Shown here one piece after another: positions 1 to 9,816 of a stretch of 64,000 nucleotides of DNA (position 1 is its first letter; every line of letters begins with the position of its first letter). The stretch lies in NCBI GenBank assembly GCA_016000265.1, contig JAECRL010000009.1:102172-166171 (forward strand), read 5' to 3'. The notes under the pieces are model-generated. The model was not told the origin of the DNA, did no database searches, and saw only the letters and a program-made list of their open reading frames with translations. Source of the DNA: Burkholderiales bacterium. Its GTDB lineage: Bacteria; Pseudomonadota; Gammaproteobacteria; Burkholderiales; Burkholderiaceae_C. Position numbers and translations under genes: made by a program.

Positions 1-76
1 ACAGCGCAGAAACAGCAGCGGCAACGGCGACCCGATTCAGGACGAAGCGCCCTGCGGACAAGGAATGATCTTTCAA
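1..76 (-). CDS. Secreted or membrane protein, N-terminus only (probable FimV), partial
   Basis: An open frame reads off the left edge from a TTG codon at 76. The TTG is preceded by a strong GGAG Shine-Dalgarno at 5-nt spacing; no in-frame ATG lies upstream. The 25 visible residues start M-K-D-H-S, then a basic stretch (GRFVLNR) and a hydrophobic run (VAVAAAVSAL), which looks like a signal peptide. In many Burkholderiales the gene after leuCDB-asd is fimV, a peptidoglycan-binding inner-membrane protein linked to type IV pili, so FimV is the likeliest identity. That is inference from gene order; too little sequence is present for a domain match. Confidence 0.5.
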   Translation of the reverse strand, partial: MKDHSLSAGRFVLNRVAVAAAVSAL

Positions 77-410
77 GGCGTCTCCCAATTCGTCATGGGT
101 GGGTTCGGGACCAATGGCGTGCACACACGCTGCCGCAGATCCCGCCCGGGATCTCATGCGCAACGGCAGCTTCACGCCAGCACCTGCAGACGGTACGCGG
201 CATAAAACACAATAGCATCAAGCAGATAGGGTGACAAGCTCATGCACTGGCTGACATCGGGCCAGCCCAGGACGAAAACCCGTCCGGGCGCGGCCAACGA
301 GCGAAATTGTCGCCCGTCGGCCACATCGCGATCCGCTGATATTGTTTCCAGACGTTGCGGGAACCAAGGGAATAACCCGGCATTCACCCCGCAAATGCCT
401 GCAAATCAAT
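77..410. other. 334-bp gap between asd and the fimV-like gene
   Basis: No convincing gene is visible. Short open frames on both strands (for example a 71-codon minus-strand frame at 172-387) lack a ribosome site and any recognisable motif. The gap is less GC-rich than its surroundings and carries a minus-strand sigma-70-type promoter at 209-237, leaving a leader of about 125 nt before the TTG start at 76. No strong terminator for asd is visible. Confidence 0.5.
209..237 (-). promoter_or_regulatory. Candidate sigma-70 promoter for the fimV-like gene
   Basis: Read on the minus strand: -35 TTGTCA (237-232), 17-nt spacer, -10 TATTGT (214-209). It matches the consensus at 5/6 and 4/6 positions with ideal spacing. 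It would give the downstream gene transcription independent of asd. Confidence 0.45.
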
Positions 411-1544
411 TCATTTGTCGAGCAGGATGCGCAGCATGCGGCGCAGCGGCTCGGCGGCGCCCCACAGCAACTGGTCGCCGATGGTGAAGGCACCGACATA
501 CTCTGGGCCCATGGCCAGCTTGCGGATGCGGCCCACCGGGATGGTGAGCGTGCCGGTGGTGGCCACCGGGGTGAGTTCGCGGATGGTGGCCTCGCGGGTG
601 TTGGGCACCACCTTAACCCACTCGTTGTCGGCGGCGATCAGGGCCTCGATGTCGGCCAGGGGCACGTCCTTCTTGAGCTTGAAGGTCAGGGCCTGGGAGT
701 GGCAGCGCATGGCGCCGATGCGCACGCAGAAGCCATCGACCGGCACAGCGGGCGAGCCGAAGCCGTCGCCCTGGCCAAGGATCTTGTTGGTCTCGGCCAT
801 GCCCTTCCACTCTTCCTTGGACTGGCCGTTGCCCAGGTCCTTGTCGATCCAGGGGATCAGCGAGCCGCCCAGGGGCACGCCGAAGTTGGCGGTCTCGGCT
901 TCGGTCAGCGAGCGCTGCTTGGCGATGACCTTGCGGTCGATCTCGAGGATGGCGCTCTTGGGGTCGTCCAGCAGGGACTTGACCTCGGCGTTGAGCGTGC
1001 CGAACTGGGTCAGCAGCTCACGCATGTGCTGGGCGCCACCGCCAGAAGCGGCCTGGTAGGTCTGGGTGGACATCCACTCGACCAGGCCGGCCTTGTAGAG
1101 CGCACCCACGCCGATCAGCATGCAGCTGACGGTGCAGTTGCCACCGATCCACTCGTTGCCACCGTTGGCCAGCGAGTTTTTGATCACCGGCATGTTGACC
1201 GGGTCCAGCACGATGACGGCGTTGTCCTTCATGCGCAGCGTCGAGGCGGCGTCGATCCAGTGGCCCTTCCAGCCGGCTTCGCGCAGCTTGCCGTAGACCT
1301 CGGTGGTGTAGTCGCCGCCCTGGGCCGTGACGATGATGTCGCAGCGCTTGAGCTCGTCGATGTCATAGGCGCTCTTGAGCGCCTTCTCGTTCTTGGCCAT
1401 CGAGGGCGCGGCGCCGCCGGCGTTCGAGGTCGAGAAGAACAGGGGTTCGAAGTGATCGAAGTCGCCTTCGGCCTGCATGCGGTCCATCAGGACCGAGCCG
1501 ACCATGCCGCGCCAGCCCACCAGACCAACCAGAGTCGTAGCCAT
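411..1544 (-). CDS. asd: Aspartate-semialdehyde dehydrogenase
   Basis: NADPH-dependent reduction of aspartyl-4-phosphate to aspartate semialdehyde, the branch step to lysine/diaminopimelate, threonine, methionine and isoleucine; cytoplasmic. The 377-aa product starts [17 protein letters not shown] with the Rossmann nucleotide loop, has the catalytic cysteine in GGNCTVSCM (about residue 135), and carries the substrate-binding segment around [12 protein letters not shown]. Length and motifs match the Gram-negative (E. coli-type) enzyme. It is the last gene of the leu cluster, 49 bp after leuB, so probably cotranscribed. Confidence is high because the full length reads without interruption. Confidence 0.97.
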   Translation of the reverse strand: MATTLVGLVGWRGMVGSVLMDRMQAEGDFDHFEPLFFSTSNAGGAAPSMAKNEKALKSAYDIDELKRCDIIVTAQGGDYTTEVYGKLREAGWKGHWIDAASTLRMKDNAVIVLDPVNMPVIKNSLANGGNEWIGGNCTVSCMLIGVGALYKAGLVEWMSTQTYQAASGGGAQHMRELLTQFGTLNAEVKSLLDDPKSAILEIDRKVIAKQRSLTEAETANFGVPLGGSLIPWIDKDLGNGQSKEEWKGMAETNKILGQGDGFGSPAVPVDGFCVRIGAMRCHSQALTFKLKKDVPLADIEALIAADNEWVKVVPNTREATIRELTPVATTGTLTIPVGRIRKLAMGPEYVGAFTIGDQLLWGAAEPLRRMLRILLDK

Positions 1545-1593
1545 GTTGTGTTTCCTTAGTGAACGTGTTTGATGTGAAGCCTCGGGGCGGCGG

Positions 1594-2670
1594 TCACTGC
1601 GCCTTGAGCGCGGCCACGACGGCTTCGCCCATCTCGACGGTGCCGACCTTCTTCGTGCCTTCGCTGAAGATGTCGGGCGTGCGCAGGCCTTGCTCCAGCA
1701 CGGTTTGCACGGCGCGCTCGATGCGGCTGGCGGCCTCTTCCTGGTTCAGGCTGAAGCGCAGCATCATGGCCGCGCTCAGGATGGTGGCCAGCGGGTTGGC
1801 CACGCCCTTGCCGGCGATGTCAGGAGCCGAGCCGTGGCTGGGTTCGTACAGGCCCTGCCCCTTGGCGTTCAGCGAAGCCGAAGGCAGCATGCCGATCGAG
1901 CCGGTCAGCATCGCGGCGGCGTCAGAGAGGATGTCGCCGAACATGTTGCCGGTGAACAGCACGTCGAACTTCTTGGGGGCCTTGACCAGCTGCATCGCGG
2001 CGTTGTCCACGTACATGTGGTCGAGCTCGATGTCGGGGTACTGGGCGTGCACCTCGGTGACGACGTCCTTCCAGAACTGGAAGGTCTCGAGCACGTTGGC
2101 CTTGTCGACGCTGGTCACGCGCTTGCCACGCTTGCGAGCGGCCTGGAAGGCGACGTGGGCGATGCGCTCGATCTCGGGGCGCGAGTAGCGCATCGTGTCG
2201 AACGCCTCGGGCGAGCCTTTGAACTCGCCGTCCGGGGCCTCACGGCGGCCGCGCGGCTGGCCGAAGTAGATGTCGCCGGTCAGCTCGCGGATGATCAGGA
2301 TGTCCAGGCCCGCCACCAGCTCGGGCTTGAGGCTCGAAGCGTGTGTGAGCTGCGGGTAGCAGATGGCCGGGCGGAAGTTGGCGAACAGGCCCATGTTCTT
2401 GCGCAGGCCCAGGATGGCCTGCTCGGGGCGCAGCGGGCGGTCGAGCTTGTCGTACTTCCAGTCACCGACCGAGCCGAACAGCACGGCATCCGATGCCATG
2501 GCCAGACTCAAAGTGTGCTCGGGCAGCGGGTGGCCGTGGGCGTCGAAGGCCGCACCACCGACCTTGGCTTCGTCCAGCTGGAAAGGCAGGTCCAGCACCT
2601 TCAGCACCTTGACCGCCTCGTTGACGATCTCGGGACCGATGCCGTCACCCGGCAGCACAGCAATCTTCAT
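1594..2670 (-). CDS. leuB: 3-isopropylmalate dehydrogenase
   Basis: Oxidative decarboxylation of 3-isopropylmalate to 2-oxoisocaproate using NAD+, third step of leucine synthesis. The 358-aa protein opens [15 protein letters not shown], the family's N-terminal signature. It contains the substrate-binding arginines ([21 protein letters not shown] region), the [12 protein letters not shown] loop, the catalytic YVDNAAMQL segment and the Mg2+-binding aspartates ([14 protein letters not shown]). An ATG two codons upstream (2676) is equally possible; I chose 2670 because homologues begin with MKIAV. It lies 31 bp downstream of leuD in the same transcription unit. Confidence 0.96.
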   Translation of the reverse strand: MKIAVLPGDGIGPEIVNEAVKVLKVLDLPFQLDEAKVGGAAFDAHGHPLPEHTLSLAMASDAVLFGSVGDWKYDKLDRPLRPEQAILGLRKNMGLFANFRPAICYPQLTHASSLKPELVAGLDILIIRELTGDIYFGQPRGRREAPDGEFKGSPEAFDTMRYSRPEIERIAHVAFQAARKRGKRVTSVDKANVLETFQFWKDVVTEVHAQYPDIELDHMYVDNAAMQLVKAPKKFDVLFTGNMFGDILSDAAAMLTGSIGMLPSASLNAKGQGLYEPSHGSAPDIAGKGVANPLATILSAAMMLRFSLNQEEAASRIERAVQTVLEQGLRTPDIFSEGTKKVGTVEMGEAVVAALKAQ

Positions 2671-2701
2671 GACCATGGTGGTTCTCAGTTCTTCTTCGGA
2701 G

Positions 2702-3349
2702 TCAAACGATGCGGTTGTTCAGCCAGGGCTTCTGGGCCAGGCGCTCGGCTTCATAGGCCTTGATCTTGTCGGCGTGGCGCAGGGTCAGGCCGATGTCGTC
2801 GAAGCCGTTGAGCAGGCAGTACTTGCGGAAGGGCTGGACATCAAAGGGCAGCTCCTCGCCATCGCCTTTGACGACCACCTGGCGCTCCAGGTCGATGGTC
2901 AGCTCGTAGCCGGGGAAGGCAGCGACTTCGTTGAACAGCTTGTCGACCTGCGACTCGCTGAGCACGATGGGCAGCACGCCGTTCTTGAAGCAGTTGTTGA
3001 AGAAAATGTCGGCGAAGCTGGGGGCGATGATGGCGCGAAAGCCGTACTGCTCCAGGGCCCAGGGCGCGTGCTCGCGGCTCGAGCCGCAACCGAAGTTCTG
3101 GCGCGCGATCAGGATGGACGCACCCTTGAAGCGCGGCTGGTTCAGCACGAAGTCCGGGTTGGGCTTGCGCGAGGCCGGGTCTTGGCCGGGCTCGCCTGCG
3201 TCAAGGTAGCGCCATTCGTCGAACAGGTTGGGGCCGAAGCCCGTGCGCTTGATCGACTTCAGGTACTGCTTGGGGATGATGGCGTCGGTGTCGACGTTCT
3301 CGCGGTCCATGGGCGCCACGAGGCCCTTGTGAATGCGGAAGGCTTGCAT
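2702..3349 (-). CDS. leuD: 3-isopropylmalate dehydratase small subunit
   Basis: Swivel subunit of isopropylmalate isomerase, which pairs with LeuC to convert 2- to 3-isopropylmalate. The 215-aa product begins [22 protein letters not shown], the family start, so 3349 is preferred over a longer upstream extension. It carries the [14 protein letters not shown] substrate-recognition loop and the DFGP-like [13 protein letters not shown] segment. The gene sits between the small lipoprotein gene (11 bp upstream) and leuB. The start ATG overlaps a second out-of-frame ATG that should not be used. Confidence 0.96.
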   Translation of the reverse strand: MQAFRIHKGLVAPMDRENVDTDAIIPKQYLKSIKRTGFGPNLFDEWRYLDAGEPGQDPASRKPNPDFVLNQPRFKGASILIARQNFGCGSSREHAPWALEQYGFRAIIAPSFADIFFNNCFKNGVLPIVLSESQVDKLFNEVAAFPGYELTIDLERQVVVKGDGEELPFDVQPFRKYCLLNGFDDIGLTLRHADKIKAYEAERLAQKPWLNNRIV

Positions 3350-3359
3350 GATGAAGGCT

Positions 3360-3485
3360 TTACTTGGATGCGCCGGAGATGGTCTCGCCGGCCTTTTCGA
3401 TGTCCTTGCCAAGGCCGTGAACGGTGTTGCAGCCAGTCAGGGCAAAAGCAGCCAGCAGGGCGAACAGGGAGAACAGACGGGTCAT
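3360..3485 (-). CDS. Entericidin A/B-like small lipoprotein
   Basis: A 41-aa peptide on the minus strand: [19 protein letters not shown], followed by [22 protein letters not shown]. The hydrophobic signal ends in the lipobox L-T-G-C, so it should be lipidated at Cys19 and exported. The mature part, with [14 protein letters not shown], matches the entericidin EcnA/EcnB family (small cell-envelope lipoproteins; EcnAB of E. coli act as an antidote/toxin pair). A GGAG motif precedes the ATG. It lies between leuC (24 bp upstream) and leuD (11 bp downstream), so it is expected to be cotranscribed with the leucine genes. No partner antidote gene is seen; the role here is unknown. Confidence 0.85.
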   Translation of the reverse strand: MTRLFSLFALLAAFALTGCNTVHGLGKDIEKAGETISGASK

Positions 3486-3509
3486 GGGGATCGCTCCGTG
3501 TGAGTGAGT

Positions 3510-4919
3510 TCAGGCCAGGCGACGGACGTCGACAAAGTGGCCCTGCATGGCGGCCGCGGCGGCCATGGCGGGGCTGACCAGGTGGGTGCGGCCACCCGCG
3601 CCCTGGCGGCCTTCGAAGTTGCGGTTGCTGGTGGAGGCGCAACGCTCCCCCGGCTCCAGGCGGTCGGCGTTCATGGCCAGGCACATGGAACAACCGGGCT
3701 CGCGCCACTCGAAGCCCGCGGCCTTGAAGACCTGGTCCAGGCCTTCGCGCTCGGCCTGCTCTTTCACCAGGCCAGAGCCCGGCACGACCAGGGCGAGCTT
3801 GATGTTGGAAGCCACGCGGCCGCCAATCTGGCGCACCACGGAAGCGGCCTCGCGCATGTCTTCGATGCGGCTGTTGGTGCAAGAACCAATGAAGACCTTG
3901 TCGACGCGGATGTCGTCGATGGCCTTGTTGGGCTCCAGCGCCATGTACTGCAGCGCGCGCTCCATGGCCGAGCGCTTGACGGGGTCCTTTTCCTTGTCCG
4001 GATCGGGCACGCGGTCCAGCACCGACAGCACCATCTCGGGCGAGGTGCCCCAGGTCACTTGCGGCGCGATCTGCGTGGCGTCGAGCTCGACGACGGTGTC
4101 GAACACCGCGTCGGCGTCGGAGTGCAGCGTGCGCCAGTAGCGAATGGCCTGCTCCAACTCCACCCCCACGGGGCTGAAGGGGCGGTTCTGCACGTAGGCG
4201 ATGGTGGTGTCGTCGACGGCCACCAGGCCAGCGCGGGCACCCGCCTCGATGGCCATGTTGCACACGGTCATGCGGCCTTCCATGCTCAAGGCGCGGATGG
4301 CGCTGCCGGCGAACTCGATGGTGTAGCCCGTGCCGCCGGCCGTTCCGATGCGACCGATGATGGCCAGCACGATGTCCTTGGCGCTGACGCCCTTGGCCAC
4401 GGCGCCTTCCACCTTGACGAGCATGTTCTTGGCCTTCTTGGCCAGCAGCGTCTGCGTGGCCAGCACGTGCTCGACCTCGGAGGTGCCGATGCCGTGGGCC
4501 AGCGCGCCGAAGGCACCGTGCGTGGAGGTGTGGCTGTCGCCGCAGACCACGGTCATGCCGGGCAGCGTGGCGCCTTGCTCCGGGCCGATCACGTGGACGA
4601 TGCCCTGGCGCTTGTCGCCCATCTTGAACTGGGTGATGCCGACGCGGTCGCAGTTCTGGTCGAGGGTGTCGACCTGCAGCTTGGAGATGGGGTCGGTGAT
4701 GCCTTGGGAGCGGTCCGTCGTGGGCACGTTGTGGTCGCTCACCGCCAGGTTGGCCGACAGGCGCCACACCTTGCGGCCGGCGATGTCCAGGCCTTCGAAC
4801 GCCTGCGGGCTGGTGACTTCGTGCACCAGGTGGCGGTCGATGTAGAGGGTGGCGGTGCCATCTTCCTCGGTGTGGACGACGTGTTCGTCCCAGATCTTGT
4901 CGTAAAGGGTGCGTCCCAT
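3510..4919 (-). CDS. leuC: 3-isopropylmalate dehydratase large subunit
   Basis: Aconitase-superfamily [4Fe-4S] subunit of isopropylmalate isomerase. The 469-aa protein starts [15 protein letters not shown]; further-upstream starts would read through the leader. Cluster ligands are Cys347 (FIGSCTNSR), Cys410 and Cys413 (EPGCSMC), with spacing as in E. coli LeuC. The substrate loop [25 protein letters not shown] is intact. It is first in the operon leuC-lipoprotein-leuD-leuB-asd. About 100 bp separates it from the gltA terminator, where its promoter should lie; no leader peptide with leucine codons was recognised. Confidence 0.97.
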   Translation of the reverse strand: MGRTLYDKIWDEHVVHTEEDGTATLYIDRHLVHEVTSPQAFEGLDIAGRKVWRLSANLAVSDHNVPTTDRSQGITDPISKLQVDTLDQNCDRVGITQFKMGDKRQGIVHVIGPEQGATLPGMTVVCGDSHTSTHGAFGALAHGIGTSEVEHVLATQTLLAKKAKNMLVKVEGAVAKGVSAKDIVLAIIGRIGTAGGTGYTIEFAGSAIRALSMEGRMTVCNMAIEAGARAGLVAVDDTTIAYVQNRPFSPVGVELEQAIRYWRTLHSDADAVFDTVVELDATQIAPQVTWGTSPEMVLSVLDRVPDPDKEKDPVKRSAMERALQYMALEPNKAIDDIRVDKVFIGSCTNSRIEDMREAASVVRQIGGRVASNIKLALVVPGSGLVKEQAEREGLDQVFKAAGFEWREPGCSMCLAMNADRLEPGERCASTSNRNFEGRQGAGGRTHLVSPAMAAAAAMQGHFVDVRRLA

Positions 4920-5025
4920 GATGCTCTGGCTGCGCGAGGTGGGGAAAGACGACGATTTTAAGGCAATGGGGGTGTCATGGTCATCGCGATGGCGCGGCGC
5001 GACCCCCGCCAAGTCGCGTGAGGGC

Positions 5026-5053
5026 AAAAAAAAGCCCCGCGGGGAGCGGGGCT
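5026..5053 (-). terminator. Rho-independent terminator of gltA
   Basis: On the minus strand an 8-bp perfect GC stem (AGCCCCGC / GCGGGGCT, arms 5046-5053 and 5033-5040) with a 5-nt loop is followed by a run of eight T residues. It starts 42 bp after the gltA stop and separates the sdh-gltA unit from leuC. Confidence 0.9.
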
Positions 5054-5095
5054 CGGTTCGCGCGATCGGCACCCGCTGGGGCGCCGAGCGACGCA

Positions 5096-6406
5096 TCAAC
5101 GCGAAGCGATGGGCTTGACGTCGCGCTTTTCAGCGCCAACGAACAGCTGGCGGGGGCGGCCGATCTTGTACTCGGGGTCGCCGATCATCTCGTCGAGCTG
5201 GGCGATCCAGCCGACGGTGCGAGCCAACGCGAAGATGGCGGTGAACAGCTGAACGGGGATGCCGATGGCGCGCTGAACGATGCCGGAGTAGAAGTCGACG
5301 TTCGGGTACAGCTTGCGCGACACGAAGTAGTCGTCTTCCAGGGCGATCTTCTCGAGGGCCATGGCCAGCTTGAACAGCGGGTCGTTCTGCAGGCCCAGCT
5401 CGTTGAGCACCTCGTGGCAGGTCTCGCGCATCAGCTTGGCACGCGGGTCGTAGTTCTTGTAGACGCGGTGACCGAAGCCCATCAGCTTGACGCCGGAGTT
5501 CTTGTCCTTGACCTGGGCGATGAACTCACCGATCTTTTCGACGCCACCGTTGCGCTGGATGTCTTCCAGCATGGTCAGGGCGGCTTCGTTGGCGCCACCG
5601 TGAGCGGGGCCCCACAGGCAGGCCACGCCCGCGGCGATGGCTGCGAACGGGTTGGTGCCGGACGAGCCGCACAGGCGCACGGTCGAGGTGGAGGCGTTCT
5701 GCTCGTGGTCGGCGTGCAGGATGAAGATGCGGTCCATGGCGCGCACGAGCACGTCATTGACCTTGTACTCTTCGCACGGCGTGGCGAACATCATGCGCAT
5801 GAAGTTCTCGGTGTACGACAGGTCGTTCTTCGGGTAGATGAACGGCTGGCCGATCGAGTACTTGTACGCCATGGCCACGAGCGTGGGCATCTTGGCGATC
5901 AGGCGGATCGCGGCGATCTTGCGGTGCTCGGGGTTGTTGATGTCGGTGCTGTCGTGATAGAAGGCCGACAGGGCGCCAACCAGACCGGTCATGACGGCCA
6001 TCGGGTGGGCGTCACGGCGGAAGCCACGCAGGAAGAACTGCATCTGCTCGTTGACCATCGTGTGGTTGGTCACGCGGTTGACGAACTCGTCCTTCTCGGA
6101 GGCGTTCGGCAGCTCGCCGTTGAGCAGCAGGAAGCAGGTTTCCAGGAAGTCGCAGTTGGTGGCCAGCTGCTCGATGGGGTAGCCGCGATACAGCAGCTCG
6201 CCCTTGTCACCGTCGATGTAGGTGATCTTCGAGTTGCACGAAGCGGTCGACAGGAAGCCGGGGTCGTAGGTGAACTTGCCGGTCTGGCCGTACAGCTTGC
6301 GGATGTCAATCACATCCGGGCCGACAGAACCCTTGTAGATGGGCAGTTCCATGCTGGGGCTGCCGTCAGAAAACGACAGGGTGGCTTTCACGTCGGACGG
6401 TGTCAT
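5096..6406 (-). CDS. gltA: Citrate synthase (type II)
   Basis: Condenses acetyl-CoA with oxaloacetate to citrate, the entry step of the TCA cycle. The 436-aa protein begins [17 protein letters not shown] behind a clear AGGAGT ribosome site; a longer upstream reading lacks support. It contains [14 protein letters not shown] and the active-site histidine region [17 protein letters not shown]. The N-terminal domain ([35 protein letters not shown]) is that of the NADH-sensitive hexameric type II enzyme of Gram-negatives. It closes the sdhCDAB-sdhE cluster, 136 bp after sdhE. A palindrome and a -10-like element in that gap suggest an additional promoter. Confidence 0.97.
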   Translation of the reverse strand: MTPSDVKATLSFSDGSPSMELPIYKGSVGPDVIDIRKLYGQTGKFTYDPGFLSTASCNSKITYIDGDKGELLYRGYPIEQLATNCDFLETCFLLLNGELPNASEKDEFVNRVTNHTMVNEQMQFFLRGFRRDAHPMAVMTGLVGALSAFYHDSTDINNPEHRKIAAIRLIAKMPTLVAMAYKYSIGQPFIYPKNDLSYTENFMRMMFATPCEEYKVNDVLVRAMDRIFILHADHEQNASTSTVRLCGSSGTNPFAAIAAGVACLWGPAHGGANEAALTMLEDIQRNGGVEKIGEFIAQVKDKNSGVKLMGFGHRVYKNYDPRAKLMRETCHEVLNELGLQNDPLFKLAMALEKIALEDDYFVSRKLYPNVDFYSGIVQRAIGIPVQLFTAIFALARTVGWIAQLDEMIGDPEYKIGRPRQLFVGAEKRDVKPIASR

Positions 6407-6467
6407 GAGCACTCCTAGGGGTCGATCTTTTGTCGAGAAATTGTGGGGAGAACGTGGGTGGCCAGAC

Positions 6468-6494
6468 TGGTGACAACCCGAGGTCACCATTATC
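6468..6494 (-). promoter_or_regulatory. Palindrome overlapping a candidate gltA promoter
   Basis: A 22-bp inverted repeat, TGGTGAC-N8-GTCACCA (6468-6489), overlaps a minus-strand -10-like GATAAT (6494-6489) about 85 bp before gltA. An operator at this position could block initiation. No good -35 is visible, so the promoter itself is uncertain. A second inverted repeat, GTTGCCC / GGGCAAC with an 18-nt loop (6502-6533), lies just upstream and might attenuate read-through from sdhE. Confidence 0.35.
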
Positions 6495-6542
6495 GTTCGA
6501 AGTTGCCCTGATCGCCGCAGCGAGCGGGGCAACAGGAACACA

Positions 6543-6836
6543 TCACGTCTGGGGCACCCTCATCAGCGACAGCACGCGCCTGACCTCTGCGTTGTCCAAC
6601 TCATCCTGCGGCTCTTTGCGGGCCAGCAGGAGGTCGAGCAAATCATTGTCAGACAGGTCCATCAACTGAAGCAAGCCCTGTACCAACGGGTTGGTCAGCC
6701 CTGTGCCGTGCTGCTCGAAAAAACGATCGATGAACAGGTCGTTTTCGAGCAGCCCGCGGCGGCACCGCCAGCGCAGTCGCCGCAGCACGTCCGCATCGGG
6801 CGTGTCTTCGGCGGCTGGCGTGGGGGTGTCGATCAT
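6543..6836 (-). CDS. sdhE: Succinate dehydrogenase assembly factor 2 (FAD assembly)
   Basis: Small helical protein that promotes covalent FAD attachment to SdhA. The 97-aa sequence has the family hallmark RRGLLEND (RGxxE) and downstream [39 protein letters not shown] hydrophilic N-terminal extension of about 20 residues ([17 protein letters not shown]) precedes the fold. It lies 53 bp after sdhB and before gltA, in keeping with its role on the SdhA subunit made from the same unit. Confidence 0.92.
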   Translation of the reverse strand: MIDTPTPAAEDTPDADVLRRLRWRCRRGLLENDLFIDRFFEQHGTGLTNPLVQGLLQLMDLSDNDLLDLLLARKEPQDELDNAEVRRVLSLMRVPQT

Positions 6837-6889
6837 GGTGGATTCAGGCTGGGTTCAGGGCGGGCGCAAACGGGAAAACAGGGTCGGCC

Positions 6890-7591
6890 TCAAACGGCGC
6901 GACGCACCATCAGTTCCTTGATCTTGCCGATGGCCTTCGTGGGGTTCAGGCCCTTGGGGCAGACGTCCACGCAGTTCATGATGGTGTGGCAGCGGAACAG
7001 GCGGTACGGGTCTTCCAGGTTGTCCAGGCGACCGGCGGTGTCCTGGTCGCGGCTGTCGGCGATGAAGCGGTACGCCTGCAGCAGGCCGGCGGGGCCCACG
7101 AACTTGTCGGGGTTCCACCAGAAGCTGGGGCAGCTGGTCGAGCAGCTGGCGCACAGGATGCACTCGTACAGGCCGTCGAGCTCTTCGCGCTCTTCAGGGC
7201 TCTGCAGGCGCTCCTTGTCGGGCGGCGGCGTGTCGTTGACCAGGTAGGGCTTGATCGAGTTGTACTGCTTGAAGAACTGCGTCATGTCCACGATCAGGTC
7301 GCGGACCACGGGCAGACCGGGCAGCGGCTTGAGGGTGATCACGCCGGGCAGCGTCAGCATGTTGGTCAGGCAGGCCAGGCCGTTCTTGCCGTTGATGTTC
7401 ATGGCGTCGGAGCCACACACACCTTCACGGCAGGAGCGACGGAAGGACAGGGTCGGATCGACGGCCTTGAGCTTGATCAGGGCGTCCAGCAGCATGCGCT
7501 CGTGACCGTCGAGTTCGATCTCGATGGTCTGCATGTAAGGCTTGGCGTCCTTGTCCGGATCGTAGCGGTAGATGTTGAAAGTGCGCTTCAT
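6890..7591 (-). CDS. sdhB: Succinate dehydrogenase iron-sulfur subunit
   Basis: Electron-transfer subunit of complex II. The 233-aa sequence shows all three cluster motifs in order: [2Fe-2S] ligands in [12 protein letters not shown] with a following C (about residues 55-76), [4Fe-4S] ligands in [13 protein letters not shown] (about 141-153), and [3Fe-4S] ligands in [17 protein letters not shown] near the C-terminus. It begins [15 protein letters not shown], the normal start. It follows sdhA by 29 bp. Confidence 0.97.
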   Translation of the reverse strand: MKRTFNIYRYDPDKDAKPYMQTIEIELDGHERMLLDALIKLKAVDPTLSFRRSCREGVCGSDAMNINGKNGLACLTNMLTLPGVITLKPLPGLPVVRDLIVDMTQFFKQYNSIKPYLVNDTPPPDKERLQSPEEREELDGLYECILCASCSTSCPSFWWNPDKFVGPAGLLQAYRFIADSRDQDTAGRLDNLEDPYRLFRCHTIMNCVDVCPKGLNPTKAIGKIKELMVRRAV

Positions 7592-7620
7592 GGTGCGTTC
7601 CTAATTCGTTTGACCGTCGA

Positions 7621-9393
7621 TCAGAAGGTGCGGACCTTCGGGGGAACCGACTCCACCGTCAGCGGCGTCAGGTTCACCGGCTTGTAGTCCAGGCGGTTGC
7701 CTTCGGAGTACCACAGCGAGTGCTTCATCCAGTTGGCGTCGTCGCGGTTGGGGAAGTCGTCGTGGGCGTGGGCGCCACGGCTTTCCGGACGGGCTGCAGC
7801 GGCCACCATGGTGGCTTGTGCGGCTTCGATCAGGTTGTCGACTTCCAGCGCTTCAATGCGGGCGGTGTTGAAGACCTTGGAGTTGTCCTTCAGGCCGATC
7901 GACTTGACGCGCTCGCGCACAGCAGCGATGCGTTGCACGCCTTCGTCCATGGACTTCTGGGTGCGGAACACGCCGGCATGCTTTTGCATGGTCGAGCGGA
8001 TTTCGTTGGCCACGTCCTGCGAGTACTCACCATTCTTGGCCGAGTCCAGGCGAGACAGGCGCGACAGGGTGTAGTCGGCGGCGTCCTTGGGCAGTGGCTT
8101 GTGGTTCTTCGTCTTGAGGTTGGTCTCGACGATGTGGTTGCCGGCTGCACGGCCGAACACCACCAGGTCCAGCAGCGAGTTGGTGCCCAGGCGGTTGGCG
8201 CCGTGCACCGACACGCAGGAGCACTCACCCACGGCGTAGAGGCCGTTGACGATGTCGTTGTGCTTGCCGTTGTTCGGCACGACCACCTGACCGTAGACGT
8301 TCGTCGGGATGCCACCCATCTGGTAGTGGATGGTCGGCACGACGGGGATCGGCTCCTTGGTGATGTCGACGTTGGCGAAGTTGTGGCCGATCTCGAACAC
8401 CGAAGGCAGGCGCTTCATGATGGTCTCGGCGCCCAGGTGGGTCATGTCCAGCAGGACGTAGTCCTTGTTGGGACCGCAGCCACGGCCTTCCTTGATTTCC
8501 TGGTCCATCGAGCGGGACACGAAGTCACGCGGGGCCAGGTCCTTCAGGGTCGGGGCGTAACGCTCCATGAAGCGCTCGCCGTTGCTGTTGCGCAGGATCG
8601 CGCCTTCGCCGCGGCAGCCTTCGGTCAGCAGCACGCCCGCGCCGGCCACGCCGGTGGGGTGGAACTGCCAGAACTCCATGTCTTCCAGCGGGATGCCGGC
8701 GCGAGCCGCCATGCCCAGGCCGTCGCCGGTGTTGATGAAGGCGTTGGTGGAAGCCTGGTAGATGCGGCCGGCGCCACCGGTGGCGAACAGCACGGTCTTG
8801 GCGTGCAGCACGTGCACGTCACCGGTTTCCATCTCGAGGGCGGTCACGCCCACGGCGTCGCCATCGGCGTCGCGGATGACGTCCAGGGCCATCCATTCCA
8901 CGAAGAACTGGGTGCGGGCCTTGACGTTTTGCTGATACAGCGTGTGCAGCAGGGCGTGGCCGGTGCGGTCAGCCGCGGCGCAAGCGCGTTGCACGGGCTT
9001 TTCACCGTAGTTGGCGGTGTGGCCACCGAACGGACGCTGGTAGATGGTGCCGTCGGCGTTGCGGTCAAACGGCATGCCGAAGTGTTCCAGCTCGTAGACC
9101 ACCTTGGGGGCTTCACGGCACATGAACTCGATGGCGTCCTGGTCGCCGAGCCAGTCGGAGCCCTTGACGGTGTCGAAGAAGTGGTAGTGCCAGTTGTCTT
9201 CGGACATGTTGCCCAGCGAGGCACCGATGCCGCCCTGGGCAGCGACCGTGTGCGAACGGGTGGGGAACACCTTGGACAGCACGGCCACGTTCAGGCCAGC
9301 CAGGGACAATTGCAGGGACGCGCGCATGCCGGAGCCGCCGGCCCCCACGATCACGACGTCGAACTTGCGGGTAGGAAGAGAGGTTGCGCTCAT
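7621..9393 (-). CDS. sdhA: Succinate dehydrogenase flavoprotein subunit
   Basis: Catalytic subunit of complex II, oxidising succinate to fumarate. The 590-aa protein starts MSATSLPTRKFDVVIVGAGGSGMRA (FAD-binding GxGxxG). The covalent FAD attachment histidine lies in FPTRSHTVAAQGG, and active-site elements HPTGVAG, EGCRGEGA and the arginine-containing VSRSMDQEI are present. The C-terminal domain ends with the usual RRDDANWMKHSLWY-like segment. I used the ATG at 9393 rather than a longer upstream reading because it sits 2 bp after the sdhD stop and gives the family start. Confidence 0.97.
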   Translation of the reverse strand: MSATSLPTRKFDVVIVGAGGSGMRASLQLSLAGLNVAVLSKVFPTRSHTVAAQGGIGASLGNMSEDNWHYHFFDTVKGSDWLGDQDAIEFMCREAPKVVYELEHFGMPFDRNADGTIYQRPFGGHTANYGEKPVQRACAAADRTGHALLHTLYQQNVKARTQFFVEWMALDVIRDADGDAVGVTALEMETGDVHVLHAKTVLFATGGAGRIYQASTNAFINTGDGLGMAARAGIPLEDMEFWQFHPTGVAGAGVLLTEGCRGEGAILRNSNGERFMERYAPTLKDLAPRDFVSRSMDQEIKEGRGCGPNKDYVLLDMTHLGAETIMKRLPSVFEIGHNFANVDITKEPIPVVPTIHYQMGGIPTNVYGQVVVPNNGKHNDIVNGLYAVGECSCVSVHGANRLGTNSLLDLVVFGRAAGNHIVETNLKTKNHKPLPKDAADYTLSRLSRLDSAKNGEYSQDVANEIRSTMQKHAGVFRTQKSMDEGVQRIAAVRERVKSIGLKDNSKVFNTARIEALEVDNLIEAAQATMVAAAARPESRGAHAHDDFPNRDDANWMKHSLWYSEGNRLDYKPVNLTPLTVESVPPKVRTF

Positions 9394-9395
9394 TT

Positions 9396-9758
9396 TTACA
9401 GTCTCCACAGCACTTGGATGGCCCAGCCAGCGCAGCCCACGAGCCACACGATGGTGAACACTTGAAGGGCCAGGCGGATGCCCACCGGCTTGATGTAGTC
9501 CATCCAGATGTCTCGCACGCCGACCCAGGTGTGGTACAGCATCGAGACGATGACCACGAAGGTCAGGGTCTTCATCCACTGCTGGGCGAAGATGCCCGAC
9601 CAGCTGTAGTAATCCAGGGTGTCGGCCGCGAGGACCTGCACAAGCAGGACGACCGTGAAGAGGGCCATGAGCACGGCCGTGACGCGCTGTGCCAGCCAGT
9701 CGCGCAGACCATAGCGCGCACCCGTCACGATGCGCTTGGTTCCGTAGTTTTGGGACAT
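9396..9758 (-). CDS. sdhD: Succinate dehydrogenase membrane anchor subunit
   Basis: Membrane anchor that binds quinone and, with SdhC, heme b. The 120-aa protein has three hydrophobic segments (about residues 25-45, 55-78 and 92-115). It contains the expected histidine in VSMLYHTWVGVRDIWMDY and an N-terminal segment SGLRDWLAQRVTAVLM-like, typical of SdhD. It is separated by 2 bp from sdhA and 58 bp from sdhC. Confidence 0.93.
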   Translation of the reverse strand: MSQNYGTKRIVTGARYGLRDWLAQRVTAVLMALFTVVLLVQVLAADTLDYYSWSGIFAQQWMKTLTFVVIVSMLYHTWVGVRDIWMDYIKPVGIRLALQVFTIVWLVGCAGWAIQVLWRL

Positions 9759-9816
9759 GTTTTTTCCTGTGGGGAGGGAATCGACGATCAGTTCAAAGGG
9801 TGGCCGAGTGACGAAC

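Noticed and set aside
172..387. 71-codon frame in the asd-fimV gap
   Set aside because: No ribosome site, no motif, and it covers the promoter of the downstream gene.
3259..4767. 502-codon minus-strand frame overlapping leuC and leuD in another frame
   Set aside because: Arg/His-rich out-of-frame reading that runs through leuC, the lipoprotein gene and leuD; the true frames are unmistakable.
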